Positions 6,578 to 14,796 of a DNA stretch of 16,562 bases are shown piece by piece. The position numbers and the translations under genes are program-made. Positions within the stretch are counted from its first letter, which is position 1, and each line of letters begins with the position of its first letter. The stretch covers positions 1 through 16,562 of the forward strand of contig CAUGVQ010000042.1 in NCBI GenBank assembly GCA_959602875.1, read 5' to 3'. The notes under the pieces are model-generated. The model was given only the letters and a program-made list of their open reading frames with translations. It did no database searches and was not told the origin of the DNA. Origin of the DNA: an uncultured Collinsella sp. GTDB taxonomy: Bacteria > Actinomycetota > Coriobacteriia > Coriobacteriales > Coriobacteriaceae.

Positions 6578-7918
6578 ATGGACCAGCAGCAGTACATAGA
6601 CTTCGTTCTGCGCACCGTCGAGGAGCGCGACATCCGCTTCATCCGCCTATGGTTCTGCGACGTGCTCGGGCGTCTCAAGAGCTTTGCGATTGCGCCGGAG
6701 GATCTTGAGGCGGCCTTTGAGGAGGGCATTGGCTTCGACGGCTCTGCCATCGAGGGCTTCACGCCCAAGGAGGAGGCCGATATGCTGGCCTTCCCCGATC
6801 CGTCGACCTTCCAGGTGCTTCCGTGGCGCCCCAAGCACGACGGCGCGGCGCGCATGTTCTGCGACGTCTGCACCCCCGACCGCAAGCCCTTTGCGGGCGA
6901 CCCGCGCGAAGCCCTGCGCCGTATGTTCTATCGTGCCGAGGCGCGCGGCTACCTACTGAACGTGGGCGCCGAGCTCGAGTACTACTACTTCCCCAACGAC
7001 CATACGCCCGAGCCGCTCGACGACGTGGGATACTTTGACCTCACCCCGGACGACTCGGCGCGTGACCTGCGTCGCGAGACGGTACTTATGCTCGAGAAGA
7101 TGAGCATTCCGGTCGAGTACACCTTCCATTCGTCGGGCCGCTCGCAGCACGGGATCTCGCTGCGCCACGCCGAGGCGCTCACGGCGTCCGACGCCATCAC
7201 CACGGCAAAGCACGTCATCCGCCTCGAGGCCTACCAGGCAGGCATCCACGCGTCGTTTATGCCCAAGCCCATCAAGGGCGAGGCGGCGAGCGCCATGATG
7301 CTCCACCAGTCGCTGTTCGACCATAACGGCAACAACGTCTTCTGGGGCCCGGACGATCCGGTCTACCACCTGTCGCCCATCGCAAAGAGCTACATGGCAG
7401 GCGTGCTTGCCCATGCGCGCGAGATGGCCGCCATCACCAACCCCACGGTCAACTCCTACAAGCGCATCCTCGGCGACGAGGGTCCCACGCCCAAGGCTGC
7501 TACCTGGGGTCTGCGCAACCGCGCCGCGATGATCCGCGTCCCCATCTACAAGCCGGACAAGGAACTCTCCACGCGCATCGAGCTGCGCTCGCCCGATCCC
7601 ATGGCGAACCCGTACCTCGTGAACGCCGTGACGCTTGCGGCGGGCCTCGACGGTATCGAGCGCGGCCTCACGCTGCCGGCGGAGAGCACCGCCGATGTGC
7701 TCAACATGTCGGCCGATGAGCTCGAGGCCGCAGGCATCGCATCGCTGCCGCGCAACCTCGACGAGGCGCTCGACATCTTTGAGGCGTCCGACTTTATGAA
7801 AGACGCGCTCGGCGAGCACATCCACACGTTCTTCCTCGCGAAGAAGCGCGACGAGTGGAACAAGTTCGCCTCGACGGTGACCGAGTGGGAGGTCAGGCAC
7901 TACCTGGCAAACTCGTAA
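6578..7918 (+). CDS. glnA: Glutamine synthetase type I homologue with altered active site
   Basis: The 446-residue protein aligns along its whole length with type I glutamine synthetase (L-glutamate + NH3 + ATP to glutamine). Conserved parts are FDGSAIEGF (53-61), AELEYYYF with Glu132/Glu134, FMPKPI, TNPTVNSYKR, RNRAAMIRVP and RIELRSPDP with Glu335. However, the stretch that is HHEVAPGQHEI in the Bacillus enzyme is here FHSSGRSQHGI: metal ligands equivalent to Salmonella Glu212 and Glu220 are Ser185 and Gly192. The NGSGMH segment is AASAMM (236-241), losing His269 and the Asn/Gly that hold glutamate. The flap (ILGDEGPTP) is also changed, and the Tyr adenylylation site is absent. It may be inactive, use another substrate, or serve as a nitrogen sensor. 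ATG has GCGAAAGGAT just upstream. A GlnR-like regulator gene follows at 109 bases. Confidence 0.8.
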   Translation: MDQQQYIDFVLRTVEERDIRFIRLWFCDVLGRLKSFAIAPEDLEAAFEEGIGFDGSAIEGFTPKEEADMLAFPDPSTFQVLPWRPKHDGAARMFCDVCTPDRKPFAGDPREALRRMFYRAEARGYLLNVGAELEYYYFPNDHTPEPLDDVGYFDLTPDDSARDLRRETVLMLEKMSIPVEYTFHSSGRSQHGISLRHAEALTASDAITTAKHVIRLEAYQAGIHASFMPKPIKGEAASAMMLHQSLFDHNGNNVFWGPDDPVYHLSPIAKSYMAGVLAHAREMAAITNPTVNSYKRILGDEGPTPKAATWGLRNRAAMIRVPIYKPDKELSTRIELRSPDPMANPYLVNAVTLAAGLDGIERGLTLPAESTADVLNMSADELEAAGIASLPRNLDEALDIFEASDFMKDALGEHIHTFFLAKKRDEWNKFASTVTEWEVRHYLANS

Positions 7919-7927
7919 GGTCGCGTT

Positions 7928-7996
7928 GCCGAGGGACGCGCTCGCGAGCCCTCGGCGTTAGACAAAGCCCGGCCGCGGGCGCGCAGGCACCCGCGG
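7928..7996 (+). terminator. Two GC-rich hairpins between glnA and the regulator gene
   Basis: GCCGAGGG (7928-7935) pairs with CCCTCGGC (7949-7956), and CCGCGGG (7973-7979) pairs with CCCGCGG (7990-7996). Both are perfect, but neither is followed directly by a T tract; GTTTTTC comes only at 8007. They could stabilise the glnA mRNA or pause transcription. A factor-independent stop is doubtful, so glnA and the regulator may be co-transcribed. Confidence 0.35.
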
Positions 7997-8026
7997 TAGT
8001 ATGAACGTTTTTCTAGGAGGTGGAGC

Positions 8027-8689
8027 ATGGCGGAGAACAGCATCCTTTTCATGGCACGTACGACGCGCTACAACGATTTTGCCCGCACGCTCGCCGAAAC
8101 TGCCGGCTACGAGGTTGTGCTCGCCACACCCGATTCGCCCAACGCCGTGCACGATTTCTGTTTGCTGCTGCTCGATGCCGACGGTGTGCGCAACGACCGT
8201 ATCGAGCAGATCTCCAAGTGGCTCGAGGACCGCGGCGGCATCCCCATGCTCGTCATCGCCGATGATGAGGCGCTCGGCTCGCTGCACCTGCCGGCTCACT
8301 CGCACTCCGACTTTGTGTGTCCCACAGCCACGCCGACCGAGCTCGCCGTGCGCGTGCGGCGTCTGGTGGGCCAGGAGGAGTCGTTTGCGGCCGACGACGT
8401 GCTGCGCGTGGACGACATGGTCATCAACCTCGCGACCTATCAGGTCACCATTGATGACGAGCCCGTGGACCTCACGCTTATGGAGTACTCGCTGCTTTCG
8501 TTTTTGGCGACGCACCCCAACCGCGCCTACAGCCGCGAGGTGCTGCTGCACCGCGTGTGGGGCTTCGAGTACTGCGGCGGCACCCGCACGGTCGACGTAC
8601 ACATCCGTCGTATCCGCTCCAAGGTGGGCCCGCAGATCGCGGCGCACATCACGACGGTCCGCGGCGTGGGGTACCTCTTTAAGGACTGA
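8027..8689 (+). CDS. GlnR-like orphan response regulator (OmpR family)
   Basis: This 220-residue DNA-binding protein has a receiver-like domain (1-115) and an OmpR-type winged helix (about 125-220). The C-terminal part, with VDLTLMEYSLLSFLATHPNR, then VWGFEYCGGTRTVDVHIRRI and TTVRGVGYLF, is strongly like actinobacterial GlnR (WGYDYFGGTRTVDVHVRR in that family). The receiver lacks the acidic pair after strand 1 (ILFMARTT), has Ala78 where Thr/Ser is normal and Cys98 instead of the invariant Lys; only Asp50 remains. As with GlnR, control is then probably not by ordinary phosphotransfer, and no histidine kinase gene is adjacent. It likely regulates nitrogen genes, including the synthetase gene upstream. 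AGGAGG (8015-8020) is six bases before the ATG. Confidence 0.75.
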   Translation: MAENSILFMARTTRYNDFARTLAETAGYEVVLATPDSPNAVHDFCLLLLDADGVRNDRIEQISKWLEDRGGIPMLVIADDEALGSLHLPAHSHSDFVCPTATPTELAVRVRRLVGQEESFAADDVLRVDDMVINLATYQVTIDDEPVDLTLMEYSLLSFLATHPNRAYSREVLLHRVWGFEYCGGTRTVDVHIRRIRSKVGPQIAAHITTVRGVGYLFKD

Positions 8690-8700
8690 CGCTGCATCCC

Positions 8701-8780
8701 GAAACAGGGCGGAAACCATTCTTAAGAAGCAGTGAAACCGGGGGGTTTTCATTCACCGCGCCGGTGAGATGGGGTACAAC
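8701..8780 (+). promoter_or_regulatory. Promoter of htrA with 11-bp-phased GAAAC sites
   Basis: GAAAC occurs at 8701-8705, 8712-8716 and 8734-8738, exactly 11 and 22 bases apart. Fourteen bases later a promoter can be read: TTCACC (8752-8757), a 17-base spacer and TACAAC (8775-8780). An activator binding one face of the helix just upstream of -35 is the typical OmpR/GlnR layout. The last site also lies in a weak hairpin (AAACC 8735-8739 / GGTTT 8744-8748) that may end the regulator transcript. Confidence 0.5.
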
Positions 8781-8817
8781 GTAGCAGAACTTCAATTCTA
8801 GGAAAGGAAGCACTGCT

Positions 8818-10248
<1,431 letters not shown>

Positions 10249-10271
10249 CGATACGTAAAACTGCTAAGGAG

Positions 10272-10362
10272 GCCCTCCCGAGTTCTTCCGAGGCGTGGTC
10301 CTCGCCGCTTCGCGGCTGCGGGAAACGCCTCGGAGGAACCCGGGAGGGCTCTTTGCGTTTAT
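10272..10362 (+). terminator. Long hairpin terminator after htrA
   Basis: A 25-base left arm (10272-10296, GCCCTCCCG to AGGCGT) pairs with 10325-10349 with one A-C mismatch and one G-U pair. The loop contains a smaller stem, GCCGC (10304-10308) / GCGGC (10312-10316). TCTTTGCGTTTATTT follows. The T run is interrupted, but the strength of the stem and its place 23 bases after the stop codon make it a likely terminator, unusually long for that role. Confidence 0.65.
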
Positions 10363-10416
10363 TTCGGTTGTCAATCTTGTGAGTGGGTCTTCTTGTTTCT
10401 GAGATTTGCTCCGTAA

Positions 10417-10612
10417 TGGGCAAAGATCCCCGCAGAATAATAAAGAACCCCCTTGTAGCGAGGAAATCAGGGTCACTTTGAGACTTGGATCCGAATGGAT
10501 TGCAACGTTTGCGCAGGATTCGAAATTCCGGTGCGATAGGACTTACTTGGGTGGCCGGTCAAAAACCCTTGAAGTAGGGGGTTGTTTATTATTCTGCGGG
10601 GGTCTTTGACCA
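10417..10612. repeat. 196-bp element bounded by 37-bp inverted repeats (MITE-like)
   Basis: The left arm 10417-10453 (TGGGCAAAGATCCCCGCAG...) is the reverse complement of 10576-10612 with three mismatches in 37. The arms are A/T-rich in the middle (AGAATAATAAA) and differ from the surrounding DNA. The 122-base interior has no convincing reading frame. Size and long terminal repeats suit a miniature transposable element, but I see no target-site duplication, so it could also be a large regulatory hairpin. Confidence 0.6.
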
Positions 10613-10633
10613 CGGGGTCGTTTGCATGGGCAT

Positions 10634-10663
10634 CTGGCATAGGCTACTTGAAGCGGGTAGAAT
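10634..10663 (+). promoter_or_regulatory. Candidate promoter of the dCMP deaminase gene
   Basis: CTGGCA (10634-10639) and TAGAAT (10658-10663) are 18 bases apart, 30 bases before the start codon. The -10 matches five of six consensus bases; the -35 matches four. It lies just after the inverted-repeat element. Confidence 0.45.
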
Positions 10664-10692
10664 GGCCCTACCTAAACGACGAGGAGGTTGCC

Positions 10693-11166
10693 ATGCCGGG
10701 CAAGCGTCAGGATGTCATCAGCTGGGACGAGTTTTTCATGCGCGCCGCCGTGGCGGCGAGCCTACGCTCGAAGGACCCCAACACGCAGGTGGGCGCCTGC
10801 ATCGCTGATACCAACCATCGCATCTTGTCCGTCGGCTACAACGGCACGCCCTCGGCGCTCAATGACGACGACTTCCCATGGGGCACGGCGGACGATCCGC
10901 TGCACGATAAGCATAACTACGTCATCCACGCAGAGGCCAACGCCATTCTCAACTACCGCGGGTCGCTCAAGGACATGGCGGGTGCCACCGTCTACGTGAC
11001 GCTCTTCCCGTGCCACGAGTGCGCTAAGACCCTTGTCCAAGCGGGCATCGGCGAGGTCGTCTATCTCGATGACAAGTATTGCGGCACCGAGGACAACCTA
11101 ATCTCTAAGAACATCTTTGACCGTTGCGGTATTCGCTACCGCCAGATTGAGCTTTCATTAGGTTAA
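10693..11166 (+). CDS. dCMP deaminase family protein (ComEB-like)
   Basis: The protein has 157 residues and belongs to the zinc-dependent cytidine/deoxycytidylate deaminase fold. dCMP deaminase converts dCMP to dUMP for thymidylate synthesis. The zinc site is visible as HAEANAIL (His ligand and catalytic Glu, about 77-84) and PCHECAK (two Cys ligands, about 101-107). The N-terminal SWDEFFMRAAVAASLRSKDP and VGACIADTNHRILSVGYNGTP are typical of the dCMP deaminase branch. The start at 10693 is set by GAGGAGG five bases upstream; the frame is open further upstream into the inverted-repeat element, but that part lacks family similarity. It appears to be a single-gene transcript. Confidence 0.88.
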   Translation: MPGKRQDVISWDEFFMRAAVAASLRSKDPNTQVGACIADTNHRILSVGYNGTPSALNDDDFPWGTADDPLHDKHNYVIHAEANAILNYRGSLKDMAGATVYVTLFPCHECAKTLVQAGIGEVVYLDDKYCGTEDNLISKNIFDRCGIRYRQIELSLG

Positions 11167-11842
11167 GGATATTGGCATCACTGTCTGGTCGCTTTGTTGC
11201 TGCATGGATCTATTGTCGTATAGCTATAGGCGTTTCCACTGACCTATGCCACCGTTCTAGGAACGTCACCGTAACAATATGATGAAGTGCGGTTGAACAT
11301 GCTGAAAATGCGGTTAATTAGATCTGTCTATGCAGTCAGGCTATGAATGGTGCGGTGCTTGAGCGAATAGAGGGTCGGTTGCCGCCAGCCCTTTTGCTGC
11401 CATTCGTTGACGTTTTTCGGTCTCGCAGCTATCAAGTACAAGCCTAAGACGGTTGCTAAGCTAACGAAGACATTTTGGTTTTCAAGGAATCATGCCTGAA
11501 TGCCTCACACGATTTTCCTTCTGAGCCATCAAGCTGAGTAATCGGGAGGAGGCAGCGCATGGGCTGCAATCTGCCGGCCATGTCGTAAGGCGTCGCCGTT
11601 GAGGGCCCTGTGATGAGCGCGCCCCACGAAGTCCGTTTTATGAGGTGCTTGCTTATGGGGCGTGTCTAGAGCTGATTGGGCAACATCGACCGCTTCCTGT
11701 TCGTTCATAGGTGCGGTAGATGTTGCTCCGCGACGAGACAGTGGGGGAGGTGCTTTTCCATTAGAGATGAACGGGAAGGCTGGACGGCAGAAGTGGCTGA
11801 GCGCAGTTCATCCTTGCGAGTACCACAAACTGAAGAACAGTG
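11167..11842. other. Gene-poor stretch before the RiPP cluster
   Basis: This ~680-base region has no convincing gene. It holds a 14-bp inverted repeat with one mismatch (GCAACATCGACCGC 11680-11693 / 11713-11726, 19-base loop). A minus-strand frame of 59 codons (11708 to 11529, starting MNEQEAVDVAQ) overlaps it; it has no ribosome site and no recognisable family, so I do not call it a gene. Two open + frames near 11662-11877 also lack ribosome sites. Base composition is lower in GC than the core genes to the left. It may be decayed DNA left at an insertion site. Confidence 0.5.
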
Positions 11843-11907
11843 TTCGATTATCGAAAATAATTCTTGAAAAGCTATAGTTATCGACTTAGAATAATAGCGT
11901 CCGATAA
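11843..11907 (+). promoter_or_regulatory. Promoter and operator-like palindrome of the RiPP cluster
   Basis: TTGAAA (11864-11869), a 17-base spacer and TAGAAT (11887-11892) each match five of six consensus bases, giving a strong vegetative promoter about 40 bases before the precursor ATG. Just upstream is a perfect palindrome, TTCGAT-T-ATCGAA (11843-11855). The word TTATCGA recurs at 11848 and 11878, exactly 30 bases apart, and TTATCG appears inverted at 11902-11907 near the start site. These could bind a repressor; no regulator gene is in the window. Confidence 0.6.
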
Positions 11908-11931
11908 GTTCAATATGAGAGAGGAGGAATA

Positions 11932-12051
11932 ATGACTTGGATTAACGAGCCTTTCGCGGGCGTTGAACCTAGGTGCGTCAACTGCTTCATCTACGCTCAC
12001 GGAAGCTGCCCCAGCAAGTGCCCGTCGCAAGCATGCTCCATCCGCTTCTAG
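11932..12051 (+). CDS. Cys-rich RiPP precursor peptide, 39 residues
   Basis: A short gene preceded by GAGGAGG (11921-11927) and a strong promoter. The peptide begins MTWINEPFAGVEPR and has five cysteines at 15, 18, 26, 30 and 35 (CVNC, then CPSKC, then QAC) and ends SIRF. There is no signal peptide, no double-glycine site and no long hydrophobic part. It lies at the head of a cluster with a radical SAM/SPASM enzyme and two ABC systems, the usual setting of thioether-bridged peptides (sactipeptides or ranthipeptides). The leader, if the first 13-14 residues, would be very short. The layout recalls the small Cys-rich peptides paired with SPASM maturases in clostridia, but I cannot place it in a named family. 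Function as a bacteriocin or signal is inferred from context only. Confidence 0.75.
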   Translation: MTWINEPFAGVEPRCVNCFIYAHGSCPSKCPSQACSIRF

Positions 12052-12208
12052 CGGATGGGCGCGCTGCGCAGCGCGCAACGGCCGGTCCTTGCAAGGGATT
12101 GGCGAGTAGCGAAGGACGATGCTTGCGCTTGTTACGCGCGCAGAGCGCCCGGGGGCGAACAATAAAGACCGTTACCTATACCCCTGGGGGCTCCGAGCAT
12201 CGTCCTTC
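12038..12208 (+). promoter_or_regulatory. Structured spacer after the precursor: stacked hairpins, possible attenuator
   Basis: CCATCCGC (12038-12045) pairs with GCGGATGG (12051-12058) across the precursor stop codon. Directly after it, GCGCGCT-GCGC-AGCGCGC forms a second perfect stem (12059-12076). GAAGGACGATGCT (12111-12123) is the exact reverse complement of 12196-12208. None has a good T tract. Such structures could protect the precursor mRNA or reduce read-through, so the peptide is made in excess over the enzymes. Confidence 0.55.
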
Positions 12209-12239
12209 TTCTGGCTTTGAAGAAGGAAGGTGCGCGTGC

Positions 12240-13154
12240 ATGGATGATGCTCTCGCGAGCTTGCGCAACGTCACAAAAAAGTACGGCAAGTTTGAAGCCC
12301 TGAGCTCGGTTAGCCTGAGCGTGGGGCGCGGTGAGATATGCGGACTTATAGGAGAGAACGGCGCTGGCAAAAGCACCTTGATTCGCATCATCAACGGTCT
12401 TACGCTCCCCACTTCCGGAGAATTGGTCATATTTGGACACACAAAGTCGGAGGACATTCGCCGCTCACGTTCGCGCATTGGCTATATGCCTGACACCAAC
12501 GCGTCCTATCCCAATCTAAGCGCGTCGGACAACCTCCTCGTTCGATGTGTGGAATGGGGCGTGCCCCAGGCGAGCGCCGAGGGAATCTTAAGGCTTGTTG
12601 GACTCGAGGGCACGGGAAAAAAGCGCGCGGGAAGCTTTTCGATGGGCATGAAGAGGCGCCTCGACCTGGCTATAGCTCTTCTGGGCGACCCCGAATTCCT
12701 TATTCTTGATGAACCTACGAACGGTCTAGACCCCATGGGCATCGTAGAGGTGAGGAACATGCTATTCGACATCAACAGGAGACTTGGCAAAACCATTCTC
12801 ATTTCAAGCCACAACCTCGAAGAGCTTCATAAGCTTGCGACTCGCTATGAGTTCATCAGCCACGGCAGTATCCTGCGCAGTGTTACTGCCGCCGAGCTCG
12901 AGGAGGGTTGTAGAAAGCGCCTAGTCCTGCGCGTTCAGGAGCCCGAGCGCGCTCTTCTGGAGCTGAGGCGGCACGTTGCCTCCAAAGTCTATATCGATGG
13001 GCGTGATCTCTTCGTAGAAGATGGTCAAGAGGATTCGGGGGCGATCGTAAGACTGCTTGCAGATGTTGGAATTAGCATCCACGAGGCCTTTACCGAGCAA
13101 CAAAGCCTTGAGGAGTACTATGTCGACTTAGTCGCGCGCGAGGGTGATCGATGA
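12240..13154 (+). CDS. ABC transporter ATP-binding protein (BcrA/LanF-like)
   Basis: This 304-residue ATPase would power the two membrane proteins that follow. Motifs: Walker A GENGAGKST (38-46), signature SMGMK (134-138), Walker B LILDEP (154-159) followed by TNGLDPMGIVEVR, and His191 of the H-loop. The wording around Walker B is typical of the bacitracin-resistance and lantibiotic-immunity branch. At the Q-loop position there is Asp85 (GYMPD) instead of Gln or Glu. A C-terminal extension (about 205-304) ends EEYYVDLV as in that branch. The start ATG at 12240 has AAGGAAGG nine bases upstream; the frame is open further upstream through the spacer, but that part is low-quality sequence. Its stop overlaps the next start by four bases, so the three genes form a unit. 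Self-immunity or peptide export is likely. Confidence 0.88.
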   Translation: MDDALASLRNVTKKYGKFEALSSVSLSVGRGEICGLIGENGAGKSTLIRIINGLTLPTSGELVIFGHTKSEDIRRSRSRIGYMPDTNASYPNLSASDNLLVRCVEWGVPQASAEGILRLVGLEGTGKKRAGSFSMGMKRRLDLAIALLGDPEFLILDEPTNGLDPMGIVEVRNMLFDINRRLGKTILISSHNLEELHKLATRYEFISHGSILRSVTAAELEEGCRKRLVLRVQEPERALLELRRHVASKVYIDGRDLFVEDGQEDSGAIVRLLADVGISIHEAFTEQQSLEEYYVDLVAREGDR

Positions 13155-13987
13155 TGGGCACAAGCCTTTTTGCGTTGGCCCGCAGCGAGACCCGACGTTT
13201 ATTGAAAAATCGGGTGACGTATGCTTTTGCCGCAGCGGTCTTTTCGCTAATGCTGGCGACGGTCTTCTCCTCCCCGGACGAACAAAACGCCTTGCTGTTC
13301 ATGGTCGCGGGGGATAACCCGAATAACGTCGGCGGCGCCATAGGCTTTATCGGAAATCTTGTCGACAACAGCGATATTGCGGGTTCGGCGGCGCGAACCT
13401 CACTGGTCTTCACCATGCTTTGGATTCCGCTGGTCATCATCTATGCCGTCATCGTGACAGCACGAGACTACTCGTCAGCAAGTTATGATGTGACAAAGGC
13501 GAGGGGCGTTCCCGACTCCGTCCTAGTATTGGGCAAATGTGCGGTGCACGGCACATGCCTCTTTCTCGCCTATACCGTTCTCAACGGAATTGCTTTCGTC
13601 TACAAATTAGTCCAATACGGTGGTTCGATTACCTGGGATGGTGCCCTGCGCTATGTAGTGCCCGCCTCCCTAGGCGCGGTCGTCCTCGTGGCGCTGTTTA
13701 TGGAAACATTTTCCCTATACCAGCTAACGCGAAGTGTCGCGGCGACCAGCATAATCACCGTGGCGTTGTCCCTTCTCGTCATGGCGCTGTTCCCCAGCAC
13801 TTATGGAGACGGGTCGGGCCTTTGGAACCCGCTTCTCTACCTATCCCCCGTTTTTTATCTAATGAATATCTGCGCGCTGCACTTCGGAACTGTCGGGGTG
13901 AGCTCGGTGCTGGTCTACGTTGCTGTCGCCGCTTCCACCGCAACAATCGTCTCGGTCGGGGCGCTTAAAATGAGGGAGGTGCTCTGA
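13151..13987 (+). CDS. ABC-2 type transporter permease (first)
   Basis: A 278-residue membrane protein with about six predicted helices (for example 22-42, 88-108, 127-150, 165-185, 190-212 and 250-270). The long external loop between helix 1 and 2 and the cytoplasmic stretch with ARDYSSASYDVTKARGV are usual for ABC-2 permeases of antimicrobial-peptide transporters. It overlaps the ATPase gene by ATGA and the next gene by one base, so translation is coupled. It and the following protein probably form the membrane heterodimer used by the ATPase. The specific substrate cannot be read from sequence. Confidence 0.75.
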   Translation: MMGTSLFALARSETRRLLKNRVTYAFAAAVFSLMLATVFSSPDEQNALLFMVAGDNPNNVGGAIGFIGNLVDNSDIAGSAARTSLVFTMLWIPLVIIYAVIVTARDYSSASYDVTKARGVPDSVLVLGKCAVHGTCLFLAYTVLNGIAFVYKLVQYGGSITWDGALRYVVPASLGAVVLVALFMETFSLYQLTRSVAATSIITVALSLLVMALFPSTYGDGSGLWNPLLYLSPVFYLMNICALHFGTVGVSSVLVYVAVAASTATIVSVGALKMREVL

Positions 13988-14769
13988 TGGGCTTTTCAAA
14001 CGCTCTCCGCTCCGAGTTTTTCCGTGGGCATCGTATGCACGTCGGCATGGCGCTGGCGCTGTTATACCTAGGAGTCGCGCTTCTGTACATTCTGGCTGGA
14101 ACAGGGGCGTGGGTGTCGGCGGGGATTGAGGGTACCTTTGCTGGCTTTTCTGCGGATCCCTCCTATTTCGAGCTGATTAATGTGGGGGGCAGCGTTGCGG
14201 AGCGCACGGTTGCCGCCTCCCTCGCGCACACGGTACTCTTCCCCGTCGCCTCGGTTGCCGTGGTCGGGTTACTATTCAACAGCCAAAGGGGAAACGCGAA
14301 CATCGCTGTTTCACGTGCGAGGGGCATGGGAGAGGGCTCGCTCTACTTTGCCAGGGTAGTCGTCTCTTCCACGTACCTTACGTCCTGCTACGTGCTCTTC
14401 ACCCTGATTGCTTACATGGCATTTTCAGCGTTCGGGCGGGCAACCGACGTCGCTCTCTTGATTCAAAGGATGTCCCTCAACGTCCTGATAAACATCAGCT
14501 ACGTCATGGTCTGTGTCACTGCATTTGCCGTCTTTCGCCAAAAGGCGCTAGTTTCGGGAGGGTTGATTACGGCGACTTTTGCCGGGCTCATCGCCGCTAT
14601 GTCGTTTCCCGGTGATAGCATCTCCGTGCATATGTTCTACTGGATGCGGGTGTGCGGCGTGGGCGTTCCCGGATTGTGCCCAGAGGCTGTCTCCTTTTCG
14701 TTGACAAGCGCAATCGTTTGCGCGCCAATCCTCTATGCTTCGCAGGAAGTTCGCCGCAGATTTGACTAG
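13987..14769 (+). CDS. ABC-2 type transporter permease (second)
   Basis: This 260-residue membrane protein starts within the stop codon of the previous gene (TGATG). It has about six hydrophobic segments and a motif like its neighbour at the end of the second one: FNSQRGNANIAVSRARG, comparable to SASYDVTKARG in the first permease, so the two are distant paralogues. Together with the ATPase they resemble LanFEG-type protection systems, in which an ATPase and two permeases remove the mature peptide from the membrane. A role in export of the peptide in the same cluster is the alternative. An 82-base gap separates it from the maturase gene. Confidence 0.75.
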   Translation: MGFSNALRSEFFRGHRMHVGMALALLYLGVALLYILAGTGAWVSAGIEGTFAGFSADPSYFELINVGGSVAERTVAASLAHTVLFPVASVAVVGLLFNSQRGNANIAVSRARGMGEGSLYFARVVVSSTYLTSCYVLFTLIAYMAFSAFGRATDVALLIQRMSLNVLINISYVMVCVTAFAVFRQKALVSGGLITATFAGLIAAMSFPGDSISVHMFYWMRVCGVGVPGLCPEAVSFSLTSAIVCAPILYASQEVRRRFD

Positions 14770-14796
14770 CGCGACGAGGGGACAGGGTCCAGCCTA

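Noticed and set aside
6953..7900. Minus-strand open frame of 315 codons opposite the synthetase gene
   Set aside because: No ribosome site or family features, and fully covered by the conserved + frame.
10582..10692. N-terminal extension of the deaminase
   Set aside because: It runs into the inverted-repeat element and promoter; ATG 10693 has GAGGAGG at correct spacing and begins the conserved domain.
11529..11708. Minus-strand 59-codon frame
   Set aside because: The composition looks partly protein-like but there is no ribosome site, no family match that I know, and an inverted repeat overlaps its start.
11662..11877. Open + frames of 60-70 codons before the RiPP promoter
   Set aside because: They lack ribosome sites and known features, and one runs into the cluster promoter.
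11973..12239. N-terminal extension of the ABC ATPase upstream of 12240
   Set aside because: It overlaps the precursor in another frame and the hairpin spacer, has no family similarity, and ATG 12240 has a good ribosome site.
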